DNA of 64,000 bases, from positions 186,001 to 250,000 of the forward strand of contig CAXBGS010000006.1 of NCBI GenBank assembly GCA_963975425.1, read 5' to 3'. Shown here one piece after another: positions 15,795-25,193 of the stretch. A program made the translations under genes and the position numbers. The stretch comes from CAXBGS01 sp963975425. GTDB taxonomy: Bacteria; Planctomycetota; Planctomycetia; Pirellulales; Pirellulaceae. A model generated the notes under the pieces. It saw nothing but the letters and a program-made list of their open reading frames with translations, was not told where the DNA came from and did no database searches. Within the stretch, counting starts at the first letter, position 1, and each line of letters opens with the position of its first letter.

Positions 15795-18700
15795 ATGACG
15801 CCGGATGAATTTGTCGACCGCTGGAAGGACTCTGGCGGTGCCGAGCTGGCGAATTCGCAGTCGTTTCTGAAAGAGCTTTGCGATCTGCTGGAAGTCTCTC
15901 AGCCCGATCCGACGAAGCCGGATGCCGCGTCGAATCGGTACGTGTTCGAGAAAGCCGTCGAGTTCAATAACGGTGACGGCAGCGTCAGCCAAGGCCGCGT
16001 TGACCTGTTTCGCGCCGGCTGCTTTGTGCTGGAGTCCAAACAGGGCAGCGAACGCAAAGCTGCCGAGCAAGCCGAGGCGTTGGCGACCGTTACCAAGACG
16101 GCCAAAAAGCTGGTCGGAACGGCAAAGCGAGGGACCGCTGGTTGGGATCGTGCGATGCAGGCTGCTCGCAAGCAAGCCAAGGGTTACGCCGAAGCGATAC
16201 CTGACGAGTGGCCTCCGTTCCTCATCGTTGTTGATGTTGGGTTCTGCTTCGACCTGTACGCTGATTTCACCGGCACGGGCAAGAACTACGTCCCGTTCCC
16301 TGATCCTCGATCGTTCCGTATCCCGCTACCGCGTCTGCGAGATGAAAAGACCCGCGACGTTCTGCGAGCATTGTGGACTGATCCGCATTCGCTCGACCCC
16401 ACCAAGCACGCCGCCGATGTGACGCGCGACATTGCGACGCGACTGGCAAAGCTGGCCAAGAGCCTCGAAGCGGAACATGATGCCGAAGTTGTCGCCGGCT
16501 TTTTGATGCGATGCCTGTTCACCATGTTCGCCGAAGACGTCGAACTGATTCGCAAAGAATCGTTCACCGAGTTGTTGCTCAGCCTGCGATTCGAGCCCGA
16601 CAACTTCAAACCGATGGTCGAGTCGCTGTGGGAAGCGATGGACGAAGGGAAGTTCAGCACGATCTTGCGAGAGAAGATTCGTCATTTCAACGGCAAGTTT
16701 TTCAAAGACAAAACGGCGCTCACGCTGACCAAAGACCAAGTCGAATTGCTGGTCGAAGCGGCGAAGCACAAGTGGGACCTGGTCGAGCCCGCGATTTTCG
16801 GCACACTGCTCGAACGCGCCCTCGATCCCGTCGAACGACACAAGCTGGGTGCCCACTATACGCCGCGTGCCTACGTTGAACGTTTGGTGATGCCAACGAT
16901 TATCGAGCCTCTGCGAGAACAATGGGACGCGACCTACGCCGCCGCCATCCAGTTGGACGAGGACGGTAAACGCAAAGACGCGGTTAAGTTACTGCGTGAA
17001 TTCCACGGCAAACTGTGCGAGACCCGCGTGCTCGACCCGGCCTGCGGCAGCGGCAACTTCCTGTACGTGTCGATGGAGCTGATGAAACGGCTCGAAGGCG
17101 AAGTCGTTTCAGCGATGGCCAGCTTCGGCGACCATGTGTTGCCCGGCATTACGATCGACCCGCATCAGTTTCTGGGCATCGAGATCAACCCGCGCGCCGC
17201 GGCGCTGGCAGAGTTGGTGTTGTGGATTGGTTTCATTCAATGGCATCGCCGTACACGTAACGAGGTCGCCCCGCCCGAGCCGATTTTGAAAGACTATCAA
17301 AACATCGAATGCCGCGACGCCGTGTTGGATTGGGACTCAATCGAGCCGGTCACCGACGACGATGGCAACCCGGTCACACGCTGGGACGGCCGCACGACAA
17401 AGCCTCATCCCGTCACCGGCGAAGAAGTCCCCGACGAAGACGCGCGAGTCCATGAGCTGCGATACATCAATCCAAGAAAGGCCGAGTGGCCCGAGACCGA
17501 CTACATCGTCGGCAATCCGCCGTTCATTGGCACGTCACGAATGAGGGAAGCGTTGGGCGATGGCTACACCAAAGCGATTCGATCGACGTTCAGTAAACTA
17601 CCTGAGTCCTGCGACTACGTGATGTACTGGTGGCACAACGCCGCCGAAAAAGTGCGAACCGGCGAAGCCAAGCGATTCGGATTGATCACGACGAACAGTC
17701 TGCGTCAGACGTTCAATCGTCGGGTGGTCACTCCACACCTGCAGGCGAAAGAACCGTTGTCATTGCTGTTCGCCATTCCCGATCACCCTTGGGTCGATAC
17801 GGCAATGTGTGCGGCAGTGCGAATTGCGATGACAGTTGGGGTGTTGGGGGAGGGCGCAGGAGAACTCAGTCGGGTGCAATCAGAACGCGAGTGTGGTGAT
17901 GAAGCAGCAGCGATTGAATTCGATACGTCCAACGGGAATATTCAAGCAGACCTACGGATAGGTGCGGATGTTGCGTCTTCCATCACACTTCAAGCAAACG
18001 AAATGCTCAGCAACCGTGGCATGCAACTTATTGGGGCTGGCTTTATTGTTGATCGAGAGCAGTTGCAGTCGCTTGGGTATGGTAGTCGAGACGGGATTGA
18101 ACGTGTCATACGCGCGTACCGTAATGGCCGTGACATAACCCAGAAACCCCGTGATGTACTCGCAATTGACCTGTATGGAAAATCTGTGGACGAAGCACGC
18201 GAGAACTTCCCAGAGGTTTTTCAGCATATTCTCGATCACGTGAAGCCGCAACGCGATCAAAACAATCGAAAGTCCTACCGCGACAATTGGTGGATTCATG
18301 GCGAAGCAAGAAGTGAATTGCGAAAAGCAAACGAAGGTCTTTCGCGCTACATCGTGACAATCGAAACTTCTAGACATCGGTTTTTCGTGTTCTTGGATGA
18401 GACTGTTCTACCTGACAACAAGCTCGTCGCAATTTCGGTTGAAGACCCATCAATACTAGGTGTGCTATCGTCAAGAGTTCACACTACGTACGCATTGGCA
18501 ACAGGGAGTTGGCTTGGCGTTGGAAATGACCCCGTCTACGTTAAGACACGTTGCTTCGAGACATTCCCTTTCCCCGTCACTAACGATGACACAAGAAAAC
18601 GCATTGGCGATCTTGCCGAGCAACTCGATGCTCATCGCAAGCGGCAGCAGGAACAACACCCAAAACTCACTATGACCGGCATGTACAACGTGCTGGAGAA

Positions 18701-19220
18701 ATTGCGAGCTGGCGAATCATTGACGGACAAAGAGCAAACGATCCACGAGCAGGGACTCGTCTCTGTGCTGCGTCAGATTCACGACGACCTCGACGCTGCG
18801 GTGTTCGACGCCTACGGCTGGCCGCACGATCTCGCCGACGAAGAGATTTTGCAGCGGCTCGTCGACCTGAACCACGAGCGAGCCGAAGAAGAAAGCCAAG
18901 GCATCGTCCGCTGGCTCCGCCCCGAATTTCAAAACCCCGATGGTGCAACGCAAACCGCGTTCGCCGGAGCGGACGAAAAGACCAAGCCCACCAAGAAAAC
19001 CGCCGCAAAGGTCAAGAAACAACCCTGGCCCAAAACGCTGCCTGATCGCATGGTCGCAATCCAAACCGCCTTGCAACGCCACGCAGCCCCGGCCGACGTC
19101 AAACAGATCGCTGCCTACTACACCCGCGCCAAGAAGGATGACGTCGCCGAACTACTCGAAACCCTCGCCGCGGTCGGCAACGTCCGCCAGCTTGAGGACG
19201 GTCGCTTCGCGGCTTATTAG
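15795..19220 (+). CDS. Type IIG-like restriction-methylation enzyme (MmeI-like)
   Basis: A single 1,141-residue protein with nuclease and methylase parts. The N-terminal segment shows a PD-(D/E)XK signature: D70 in GRVDLF, then E80 and K82 in LESKQG. The N6-adenine methyltransferase core has motif I DPACGSGNF near residue 414 and catalytic motif IV NPPF near 574, with IEINPRAAALAELVLW between. The C-terminal region, with KTRCFETFPFP near 915-930, resembles target-recognition and linker parts. It ends with a basic helical tail. Enzymes of this plan recognise, methylate and cut DNA with one polypeptide, so no separate specificity gene is needed. It is divergent from the Argonaute operon, with 290 bp between start codons. 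Confidence 0.85.
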   Translation: MTPDEFVDRWKDSGGAELANSQSFLKELCDLLEVSQPDPTKPDAASNRYVFEKAVEFNNGDGSVSQGRVDLFRAGCFVLESKQGSERKAAEQAEALATVTKTAKKLVGTAKRGTAGWDRAMQAARKQAKGYAEAIPDEWPPFLIVVDVGFCFDLYADFTGTGKNYVPFPDPRSFRIPLPRLRDEKTRDVLRALWTDPHSLDPTKHAADVTRDIATRLAKLAKSLEAEHDAEVVAGFLMRCLFTMFAEDVELIRKESFTELLLSLRFEPDNFKPMVESLWEAMDEGKFSTILREKIRHFNGKFFKDKTALTLTKDQVELLVEAAKHKWDLVEPAIFGTLLERALDPVERHKLGAHYTPRAYVERLVMPTIIEPLREQWDATYAAAIQLDEDGKRKDAVKLLREFHGKLCETRVLDPACGSGNFLYVSMELMKRLEGEVVSAMASFGDHVLPGITIDPHQFLGIEINPRAAALAELVLWIGFIQWHRRTRNEVAPPEPILKDYQNIECRDAVLDWDSIEPVTDDDGNPVTRWDGRTTKPHPVTGEEVPDEDARVHELRYINPRKAEWPETDYIVGNPPFIGTSRMREALGDGYTKAIRSTFSKLPESCDYVMYWWHNAAEKVRTGEAKRFGLITTNSLRQTFNRRVVTPHLQAKEPLSLLFAIPDHPWVDTAMCAAVRIAMTVGVLGEGAGELSRVQSERECGDEAAAIEFDTSNGNIQADLRIGADVASSITLQANEMLSNRGMQLIGAGFIVDREQLQSLGYGSRDGIERVIRAYRNGRDITQKPRDVLAIDLYGKSVDEARENFPEVFQHILDHVKPQRDQNNRKSYRDNWWIHGEARSELRKANEGLSRYIVTIETSRHRFFVFLDETVLPDNKLVAISVEDPSILGVLSSRVHTTYALATGSWLGVGNDPVYVKTRCFETFPFPVTNDDTRKRIGDLAEQLDAHRKRQQEQHPKLTMTGMYNVLEKLRAGESLTDKEQTIHEQGLVSVLRQIHDDLDAAVFDAYGWPHDLADEEILQRLVDLNHERAEEESQGIVRWLRPEFQNPDGATQTAFAGADEKTKPTKKTAAKVKKQPWPKTLPDRMVAIQTALQRHAAPADVKQIAAYYTRAKKDDVAELLETLAAVGNVRQLEDGRFAAY

Positions 19221-19312
19221 TAAATCAAGGCAGCGGGCGAATTACAATTCGCGAGAGACTATTTACTGATCCGACACTTCACAAACTGAAATCTGCTTAC
19301 CAATAAATATTC

Positions 19313-20404
19313 ATGCAAAACGGAATCATTGTCCGCGTCTTCATTGCCAGTCCAGGCGATGTTCACGTTGAACGTGAAGAGGCTTGCCGAGTCATTCAGG
19401 AATGGAACGCCGTACATTCACTGCCGCGATCCGTTATCGTCGAGCCGATTCGTGTTGAAACGCACTCGCGTGCCGTACAAGGTGGACATCCACAAGACTT
19501 GATCAACGGGCAGTTGTTGGAACGCTGCGACCTGCTCGTGGCAATCCTCTGGTCGCGATTAGGAACACCCACTGCGAAAGACTTGTCAGGAACGGTCCAA
19601 GAAATTCATGAGTTCTCGGAAAGTAAAGGCGACGACAAAGTTCTGTTGTTCTTCTGTGATCGTCCCATTCCAAACGCGGCTGATCTAGAGCAAGTCCAAG
19701 CCGTTCGCTCGTTTAAGGATAGTGTGAAGTCGGACGGATTGTATCTTCAATACACGGAAACGGAGGAGTTCGCCCGTCTGTTCCGTCAGCAACTCGATTT
19801 GGCGATGAATGCGATTCTCGAAAGCAACGAGTTTGCGGTGACGGCCACTGAGCCAGAACGCCGCGAAGTAACGCTACTCCCGGAAGCATGTTCGATTCTT
19901 GCCGTCGCATCAGTAGCCGAACGTAGTCGGATCAGCTTGTCTCGCATGATGGCCGGTCACGAACTTTCAGCCGGTGGTATCTGCTTTACCAATACGGGTG
20001 ACGAGCGTTCGGAGGCAAAGTGGGAAGGCGGCTTGGAGCAGCTTGAGCAATGTGGATTTGCCGAAGACCTCGGGTACAAACGAGAAGTTTTCCGTTTGAC
20101 TCGTGAAGGATATGGCGCAGCCGATGAACTCTGGCACATTTTGCTTCTCCGCCGAATTGAGTCATTGCAAAAAGGGGAGTACGACTATGTAGATGTCAGT
20201 TCGATTGTCGAAGATTCGTTTTTGGGAGGCAAGTTGACGATTCCCGTTGTCCGCGAGAAAGTGGATGCGCTGGGACAGCTTGAAGCACTGGAACTGGTTG
20301 CCAGTGACGGCGGTACGTCCGCCGTGCGACTAAATGACAAGTCACGCAAGACTCTACGTGAACATGATTGGCTTGAATTCGCCGAACCTGAATCAGATGA
20401 GTGA
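19313..20404 (+). CDS. DUF4062 (TIR-like fold) protein with C-terminal winged-helix-like part
   Basis: A 363-residue protein. The N-terminus, VRVFIASPGDVHVEREEACR (residues 7-26), then LERCDLLVAILWSRLGTP and GTVQEIHEFSE, is typical of DUF4062, a domain related to TIR and nucleotide-processing folds and often fused to signalling modules. Residues from about 205 on contain LEQLEQCGFAEDLGYKREVF and RLTREGYGAADELW, a wing-like helix pattern seen in DNA- or ligand-sensing C-terminal parts. It follows the restriction gene on the same strand after 92 bp, so it may belong to the defence island. Whether it is an effector or a regulator is unknown. Confidence 0.7.
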   Translation: MQNGIIVRVFIASPGDVHVEREEACRVIQEWNAVHSLPRSVIVEPIRVETHSRAVQGGHPQDLINGQLLERCDLLVAILWSRLGTPTAKDLSGTVQEIHEFSESKGDDKVLLFFCDRPIPNAADLEQVQAVRSFKDSVKSDGLYLQYTETEEFARLFRQQLDLAMNAILESNEFAVTATEPERREVTLLPEACSILAVASVAERSRISLSRMMAGHELSAGGICFTNTGDERSEAKWEGGLEQLEQCGFAEDLGYKREVFRLTREGYGAADELWHILLLRRIESLQKGEYDYVDVSSIVEDSFLGGKLTIPVVREKVDALGQLEALELVASDGGTSAVRLNDKSRKTLREHDWLEFAEPESDE

Positions 20405-20568
20405 GATTGCTTGGTCAACGAGTGCAAATTCATTGTGCCGATCATTCGTATCGAACTGTCAGGTACAGACTTCGCCCCCCCCAATGTGACTTGCGGCCGA
20501 TTGCTGGAATCTGAATAATCGCGAAGGAAGAAACCGACGATCCAGAGACTTGCCCATGGAGGGGTGTG

Positions 20569-20802
20569 ATGTCAGTAGCCACGAAAAACCAGCAAATTAC
20601 ACTCGATGCTGCCCTGTTGGCGGTCCATTGGAAGTCCGTTTTTGCTGAAGAACTTCAGCGATTGGCACAGGCGGCGGCTGGGGATTCCGAAACCGTGACT
20701 GCCGATGACTATCATCGGGCGCTGCCGGAGGCCGTCCAGGTTTTACTCGACAACGCTCGTATTGGAACGACTCCCTTCCATGCCGCAAAAGAAGCCGGCT
20801 GA
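20569..20802 (+). CDS. Small hypothetical protein, 77 residues
   Basis: It starts at the ATG at 20569, five bases after GGAGGGG. The protein is Ala/Leu-rich and acidic with LAVHWKSVFAEELQRLAQAA and VTADDYHRALPEAVQVLLDN, probably all-helical. I do not recognise it. A GTG at 20566 gives one residue more. It might be a small regulator or antitoxin-like protein, but no toxin partner is apparent next to it. The stretch from 20803 to 21040 contains only a possible 32-codon ORF (20916-21014) without further support. Confidence 0.5.
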   Translation: MSVATKNQQITLDAALLAVHWKSVFAEELQRLAQAAAGDSETVTADDYHRALPEAVQVLLDNARIGTTPFHAAKEAG

Positions 20803-21040
20803 ATCGGAAAACGATACTGCGGCGGACTTGGAGTCTGATCAGACGTTGTTCGCCGCAACGACGCGGCAATCTTGGCGGGAAGGCTAGCTTCTACGGACCG
20901 TTGGCGGTCACGGAAATGAGGATTCAACTGAGCGACCACGGTTTGGGACCGTTCAGCAAAGAAAAGGAGGAAAGTGATTTAAGCCAACTTTCCCAAAAGG
21001 CTTCAAAACGCTAATCAATCGCAGGGTGACCCATGCAACC

Positions 21041-21655
21041 TCAATTGCATTCGCGAATCGACAAAACCTCTCCTGTGCCGTCACCGTAAATGATGTGATC
21101 TAGCACAGTAATCCCGAGCAGCTTTCCCGCTTCCGTCAATCGGTTAGTGACCTCGTGATCTTCGCGACTCGGCGTTGTGTTTCCTGAAGGGTGATTGTGT
21201 GACAACACTACCGCCGACGAGCCTTCGATGAACGCGGGTTTGAACACTTCCCTTGGATGGACCAGGGAGGCGTCCAGTGTTCCAACGGTGACCACAACAA
21301 CGCATTGAACACGATGCTTCGTATCGAGGCACGCTACCACAAACTGTTCCTGATCGTTTGCGGGATTGTCGTTCCAGTAATCCCTGAAGAATGCCATCGC
21401 CTCTTGCGTACTCGTCAGACATGGCCTTCCCCGCAGCGAGCCCTCGAATACGAGCGAAACCCTTTTGACAGATGCGTACTGTTTTGGTCCTAAGATTGGA
21501 CGGAAACTCTGTCGTATCGGCGAACACAGTGAAACAGACGGCTCGTTTTCTGGGTCAAACAGCAAGAGCAATTGCACTGCATTCTTCAATGATGTCGGGT
21601 CAACGATTTCTGAACAGCCACTACTAGTCGACTTGGCCGGATTCGTTTTCTTCAT
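21041..21655 (-). CDS. RadC-like JAB/MPN-domain protein
   Basis: A 204-residue protein with a complete JAMM metalloprotease signature in its second half: VLSHNHPSGNTTPSREDHE (about residues 149-167). It is preceded by a conserved hydrophobic strand VVVVTVGTLDASLVHPREVF and followed by LGITVLDHIIYGD, exactly as in RadC/YeeS proteins. The usual RadC N-terminal helix-hairpin-helix part is missing and is replaced by about 90 unrelated residues. RadC-like proteins of this truncated type are common on plasmids and in defence islands; their activity is not established. It stands alone on the minus strand, with 527 bp of gene-free DNA upstream. Confidence 0.85.
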   Translation of the reverse strand: MKKTNPAKSTSSGCSEIVDPTSLKNAVQLLLLFDPENEPSVSLCSPIRQSFRPILGPKQYASVKRVSLVFEGSLRGRPCLTSTQEAMAFFRDYWNDNPANDQEQFVVACLDTKHRVQCVVVVTVGTLDASLVHPREVFKPAFIEGSSAVVLSHNHPSGNTTPSREDHEVTNRLTEAGKLLGITVLDHIIYGDGTGEVLSIRECN

Positions 21656-22182
21656 CGCTTGTGCGCCTACAGCAGGTGGCGGAAAGGGATAGAAAACCGT
21701 AGGTTCAACCTTTCTGATGGACGCTATCGGTTACGGCGCGGCCCTTGTAGCCAAGCCGTATCGATAGTGATTTCGTCTGCTCGAAACTTTAGCGGAAGGC
21801 GTAGTCGGAAAAGAACGAATTGCTGGATCGCGATGTTGGCTTTGATCGCGAGTAGCTTCCAAGTTGAAAAAAATCATCGGTCGAGAAATGCTTGACCAAA
21901 CGCCTTCAGGAAATCGAGAGATTCCCGAGCAATTTCGTATCACATTCCGTGAACACGCGCAAGCACTCGGGCCGTGGGGACGTCTGTCGTGCTCGTATTC
22001 CCGAACCGTTTCCCCGCCTTGATCGGCTCAGACCGCCAAAGGGAAATTCACGCCCAAGTGGCATCTCCGAAAGCTGGGCTGCAATAGCGGAACGCAATGT
22101 GTTGCGGAAAGTTTACTAACGCGGACACGCGAGTTATCACGCAAGACTTGCGGTTTCTTCGTTTTTGTCGTAGCGTCGGAGA
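21656..22182. other. Gap of about 530 bp without a supported gene
   Basis: Short plus-strand frames between 21888 and 22119 have partly protein-like composition (for example EQFRITFREHAQALGPWG) but break after about 44 codons. A second frame, ending LRPPKGNSRPSGISESWA, takes over. This could be a frameshifted remnant of a small gene, but the evidence is thin. No repeats or RNA genes were seen. Confidence 0.3.
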
Positions 22183-23100
22183 ATGACTTCTCGCAAACCT
22201 TCATCAGTCTCGCCGAAATGGTTATGGTCGATTCCTGCTATCGGGATGATTGCCGGTGCGAGCGTTTGGGGAGTGACGGAGGTCGCTGACACCCCAGGCT
22301 TAGAGCGACTTCTGCATTGCCTGGCGTTGTCCTCGATTCTGGTTGCGGTCGGTTGGCTTGTTTACCAAGCAATGCGAAATGAAACAGGCGTGTCCGAACC
22401 GTCGTTGATGGAGACGCCGCTACGATTAGCACGCGATCCCGAGGTTTTCGAGCAATACCGGGAGCTTAGTCGATCTTTGCTGCGGATTAGCTGGCAGACC
22501 GATCCGATTTATCGTGAGGTTGCGCTGGAGCGTCTAAAAGCGTTGATGCAGGAAGTGGATTCCGTATCGCAGGGTGAGATTGAGTTTCGGGAAACGGAAA
22601 CTTGGCGAATCGTTTACGAACAATTGCTTCGTAGCCCTGGGCTCTTTCTCTACCGATCCGTTAGCTGGCTGTCGACGGATTCCTACTGGCAAGATGAGCC
22701 TGGTCGCCGAAGTCTTGCCCTCAATATCGAATTGCACGAAAAAGAGCAGATCAACGTCGAGCGGATTGCGATTGTTCGCGACGTGGACTGGCCTTCCGAC
22801 GCCGATTTGCCGGCTCCGAAAGTCCGCCAGTGGCTTCATCAGCAGCACATCAGTGGCATCTGGATCGCGCTGGTGCGTGAATCACAACTCGAAAACGAGC
22901 CGGATTTGCTTGCTGATCTCGGGATTTATGGCAGCCGCGCCGTCGGATTTCAGCAAGTCGACGAACATTCGCGAACAAAGTCGTTCCTACTGCGATTCGG
23001 CATCACAGCCGTTGAGGAGGCGGAAGCTCGGTGGAAGCGATTGCAGGTTTACGCCACACCCTATGGTGAACTACTGGATCACTGGCCGCTGGACGAGTAG
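22183..23100 (+). CDS. Two-helix membrane protein paired with an aminotransferase-like enzyme
   Basis: A protein of 305 residues. Two hydrophobic helices lie near the N-terminus (about 12-30, WLWSIPAIGMIAGASVWGV, and 41-62, LLHCLALSSILVAVGWLVY). The cytoplasmic rest contains WRIVYEQLLRSPGLFLYRSV, YWQDEPGRRSLALNIELHE and INVERIAIVRD. The YW...R...N-x3-L...I-x-RI pattern resembles a soluble ligand-sensing-type domain I have met in proteins of unknown function attached to histidine kinases and membrane anchors. No catalytic motif is evident. It lies 39 bp before a class V aminotransferase-like gene on the same strand; the two probably act together. Confidence 0.6.
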   Translation: MTSRKPSSVSPKWLWSIPAIGMIAGASVWGVTEVADTPGLERLLHCLALSSILVAVGWLVYQAMRNETGVSEPSLMETPLRLARDPEVFEQYRELSRSLLRISWQTDPIYREVALERLKALMQEVDSVSQGEIEFRETETWRIVYEQLLRSPGLFLYRSVSWLSTDSYWQDEPGRRSLALNIELHEKEQINVERIAIVRDVDWPSDADLPAPKVRQWLHQQHISGIWIALVRESQLENEPDLLADLGIYGSRAVGFQQVDEHSRTKSFLLRFGITAVEEAEARWKRLQVYATPYGELLDHWPLDE

Positions 23101-23139
23101 GATCGCGTAAACGGTTGTACTCACTGGACATTCACAGGC

Positions 23140-24357
23140 GTGCTGTATCTTGACACGGCCCGGCTTGGACAGACCTCGCCGAGTGCCCTCGAAACGCAAG
23201 TCGACTTCTTTCGGCTCACTGCCGAACAACCGTCCAGCCTGTACACAGATCGTTTTCTCGCCGAAGGCATCGAAGCTGCTCCCGATTCCTGGATTGAACG
23301 CTTCCCCGGCTTGGGTCGCTGGCGCGGCGTCGCGGAGCTAAAGAAGAAGGTTCTCTTAGCCGCAGATGCGCCGAGCGGGCACGAAGTTGCGATTGCAAGC
23401 CGATCAACGCTGTTGATGCGAACGGCGGCGTCGGCGATGTATCGGCTTTGCCGAAACGTCCTGGTGACCGACCTCAACTGGCCAGCCTATCAAACGGAGG
23501 TTGCCCACACGGCGGCGCGTACCCATCAGCGATACACCGTATTCTCGTGTCGGAATAGGTTGAGCCGTCATCAGATGTCGAGTGAACGCCTCATTAGCGA
23601 AATCACGAAGCTTTACAACAAGCAGTGTTGTGATGGCGTTTTCTTGCCGTTGGTCGACAACTTGGGCGTCAAGGTGCCTGTCAAGCAGATCGTTGCGGCG
23701 ATTAGCGAAAAAGCGTCACCGCGGTTTGTACTGATCGACGGAGCACAAGCGTTGGGTCATCTTCCGAAAATCGATGTTCATGACCTATGCGACATCTTCA
23801 TCGCAGGCGGACACAAGTGGTTACGGTCTGGCCATCCGCTAGGCATCGCCATCTACGGTCGCGCCCGATCACGAGACTACTTGAGTCGATGCTTCAACGC
23901 CGGCGATCGAGCGAACCAAATTGACGATTCACTCTGTCGATTCGTATCCGCCCTCTCGGAACGCTTCGTGAGAAACCAATACGCCGAGACCGTCAACGTT
24001 TCACCACTACTCTCTTTCCGAGCAGCGCTTGAAGACTTCCCGTGCTCGAGCCAAGAAAGGCGTCAACAATGGCAGCACCAAGCCGAGAACCATACGCACG
24101 TTCACCGCGTTGCGTGCTCTTGTGGATGGAAGCTACAAACCGTGAGCGAGGACTTTCAGTGCGGAATTTTGACAATACGGCCGGGCAAGTTTAGGCTGAA
24201 GTCAGAACGTGGAGGCAGCTTTCGGAGGCGACTCGCCAAACAATCAGTTGCAGCTTCATGCTACGGCGACGGCACTATTCGGCTGTCGATGCCCAAACGC
24301 ATTTTGGGCAACCAAGAGCTTCACGCGATCGAGATCGCACTGAGTCAGTGCGAATGA
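23140..24357 (+). CDS. PLP-dependent aminotransferase class V-like enzyme
   Basis: A 405-residue protein starting with GTG at 23140. It has the PLP-binding signature of fold type I class V enzymes: RFVLIDGAQALGHLP (Asp and Gln/His of the cofactor pocket) and then IAGGHKWLRSGHPLG with the Schiff-base lysine. The N-terminus YLDTARLGQTSPSA and a later KQCCDGVFLPLVDNLG also fit. The family is neither a standard cysteine desulfurase nor a serine-glyoxylate transaminase by eye. The end of the chain contains several Cys and His (HTHVHRVACSCGW). I recall similar enzymes beside a small membrane protein in genomic islands, which suggests a dedicated two-gene system, possibly defensive. The substrate is unknown. 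Confidence 0.75.
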   Translation: MLYLDTARLGQTSPSALETQVDFFRLTAEQPSSLYTDRFLAEGIEAAPDSWIERFPGLGRWRGVAELKKKVLLAADAPSGHEVAIASRSTLLMRTAASAMYRLCRNVLVTDLNWPAYQTEVAHTAARTHQRYTVFSCRNRLSRHQMSSERLISEITKLYNKQCCDGVFLPLVDNLGVKVPVKQIVAAISEKASPRFVLIDGAQALGHLPKIDVHDLCDIFIAGGHKWLRSGHPLGIAIYGRARSRDYLSRCFNAGDRANQIDDSLCRFVSALSERFVRNQYAETVNVSPLLSFRAALEDFPCSSQERRQQWQHQAENHTHVHRVACSCGWKLQTVSEDFQCGILTIRPGKFRLKSERGGSFRRRLAKQSVAASCYGDGTIRLSMPKRILGNQELHAIEIALSQCE

Positions 24358-24788
24358 ACGAACGTGACTCCGAAGATACTTTCAGCACATGAAGCGTGCG
24401 GGGGTCATAGGAAGAAAACGAAGTGGCAACACCACTCCGCAAGCAGTCGCCGGACCTACGAAGGCAAACGCGAGTCAGTTCAGCATGATGACCTTTGTGC
24501 CTCCAGCATGACGGACGTTGTGGAGAGTACACAAAAACCGGAATCATTTGAGAACTCAAGCTGCATATGACTCCTCCAGCAACAGGTTCGCAAATTGAGC
24601 CCGAACTCCTGATCCGAGGAAGGAATTCGTCGAATTGTAAGAGTTATCGAATCTGATCTAGGCGGTGACAGGAAGGGCTTCATTACCATGTGATCGGCGA
24701 GCGGATGTTGTATCCGCCCGTCCGATCCACCACAACGCTGCTCCTTAGCTTACCGCCGTTGGTTGTGACCGGCGTGAAGCTGTAGTGA
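24358..24788. other. Gap of about 430 bp without a supported gene
   Basis: This stretch follows the aminotransferase-like gene and precedes the 3' end of the broken copper-storage gene. I found no frame with protein-like composition, no clear terminator and no repeat. It marks the border between the defence-like region and the copper region. Confidence 0.35.
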
Positions 24789-25130
24789 TCAACTCTCGCG
24801 AACTTCCATTGCTGAGCAGCTTTCTTGGCATTTGCGGCAGCACTCGACGCACATGTCCATGTTGCCGACCTTCTCGCAACTGTCTGCACACGCTTTGCAG
24901 ATTTCGGCGCAGGCGCGGCAGTAAAGTGCGTGGTTGTCGCTGTTGCGGCTCATGAAGTCGACGCAGGCGGCACAGGCCGCAATTTAGTCGAGCATCTGCT
25001 TGACTTGCGTTTGCTCGACGTGACCGCCCCCTTCTGACAGACAATGACTGGTAAGCATATCGGCACAGGACGTTTGGCATTCCTGGCAGTTTTGAAGGCA
25101 TTCAATCATGGATGTGGTTGCGGTACTCAT
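24789..25130 (-). pseudogene. Csp-type four-helix copper-storage protein gene, interrupted by in-frame TAA
   Basis: Reading from the ATG at 25130 (AGGAG upstream), the frame gives MSTATTSMIECLQNCQECQ, then ...QTQVKQMLD, then TAA at 24984-24986. It continues in the same frame IAACAACVDFMSRNSDN, YCRACAEICKACADSCEK, MDMCVECCRKCQESC to a TGA at 24789. The whole is a normal-length four-helix-bundle copper-binding protein (DUF326, Csp) of about 113 residues, with CxxC and Cys-x3-Cys spacing throughout. In the family the stop position is normally occupied by an amino acid (I recall Cys). A single nonsense codon with no other damage suggests recent inactivation, or a sequencing error. It is divergent from copA and shares its promoter region. 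Confidence 0.75.
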
Positions 25131-25193
25131 TCGTTCTTCTCCTATTGGAATTGTGTGCGCGGCCCCGTTGCCGCCGCCTTTTCGGAACGCAAC

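Noticed and set aside
15795..19220. BREX or DISARM methylase
   Set aside because: The methylase carries its own N-terminal nuclease motif, and none of the other BREX or DISARM genes (PglZ-, BrxC- or DrmA/B-like) is nearby.
23140..24357. Cysteine desulfurase of a DNA phosphorothioation (Dnd) system
   Set aside because: No DndC/D/E-like gene is adjacent, and the conserved desulfurase catalytic-Cys loop is not evident.
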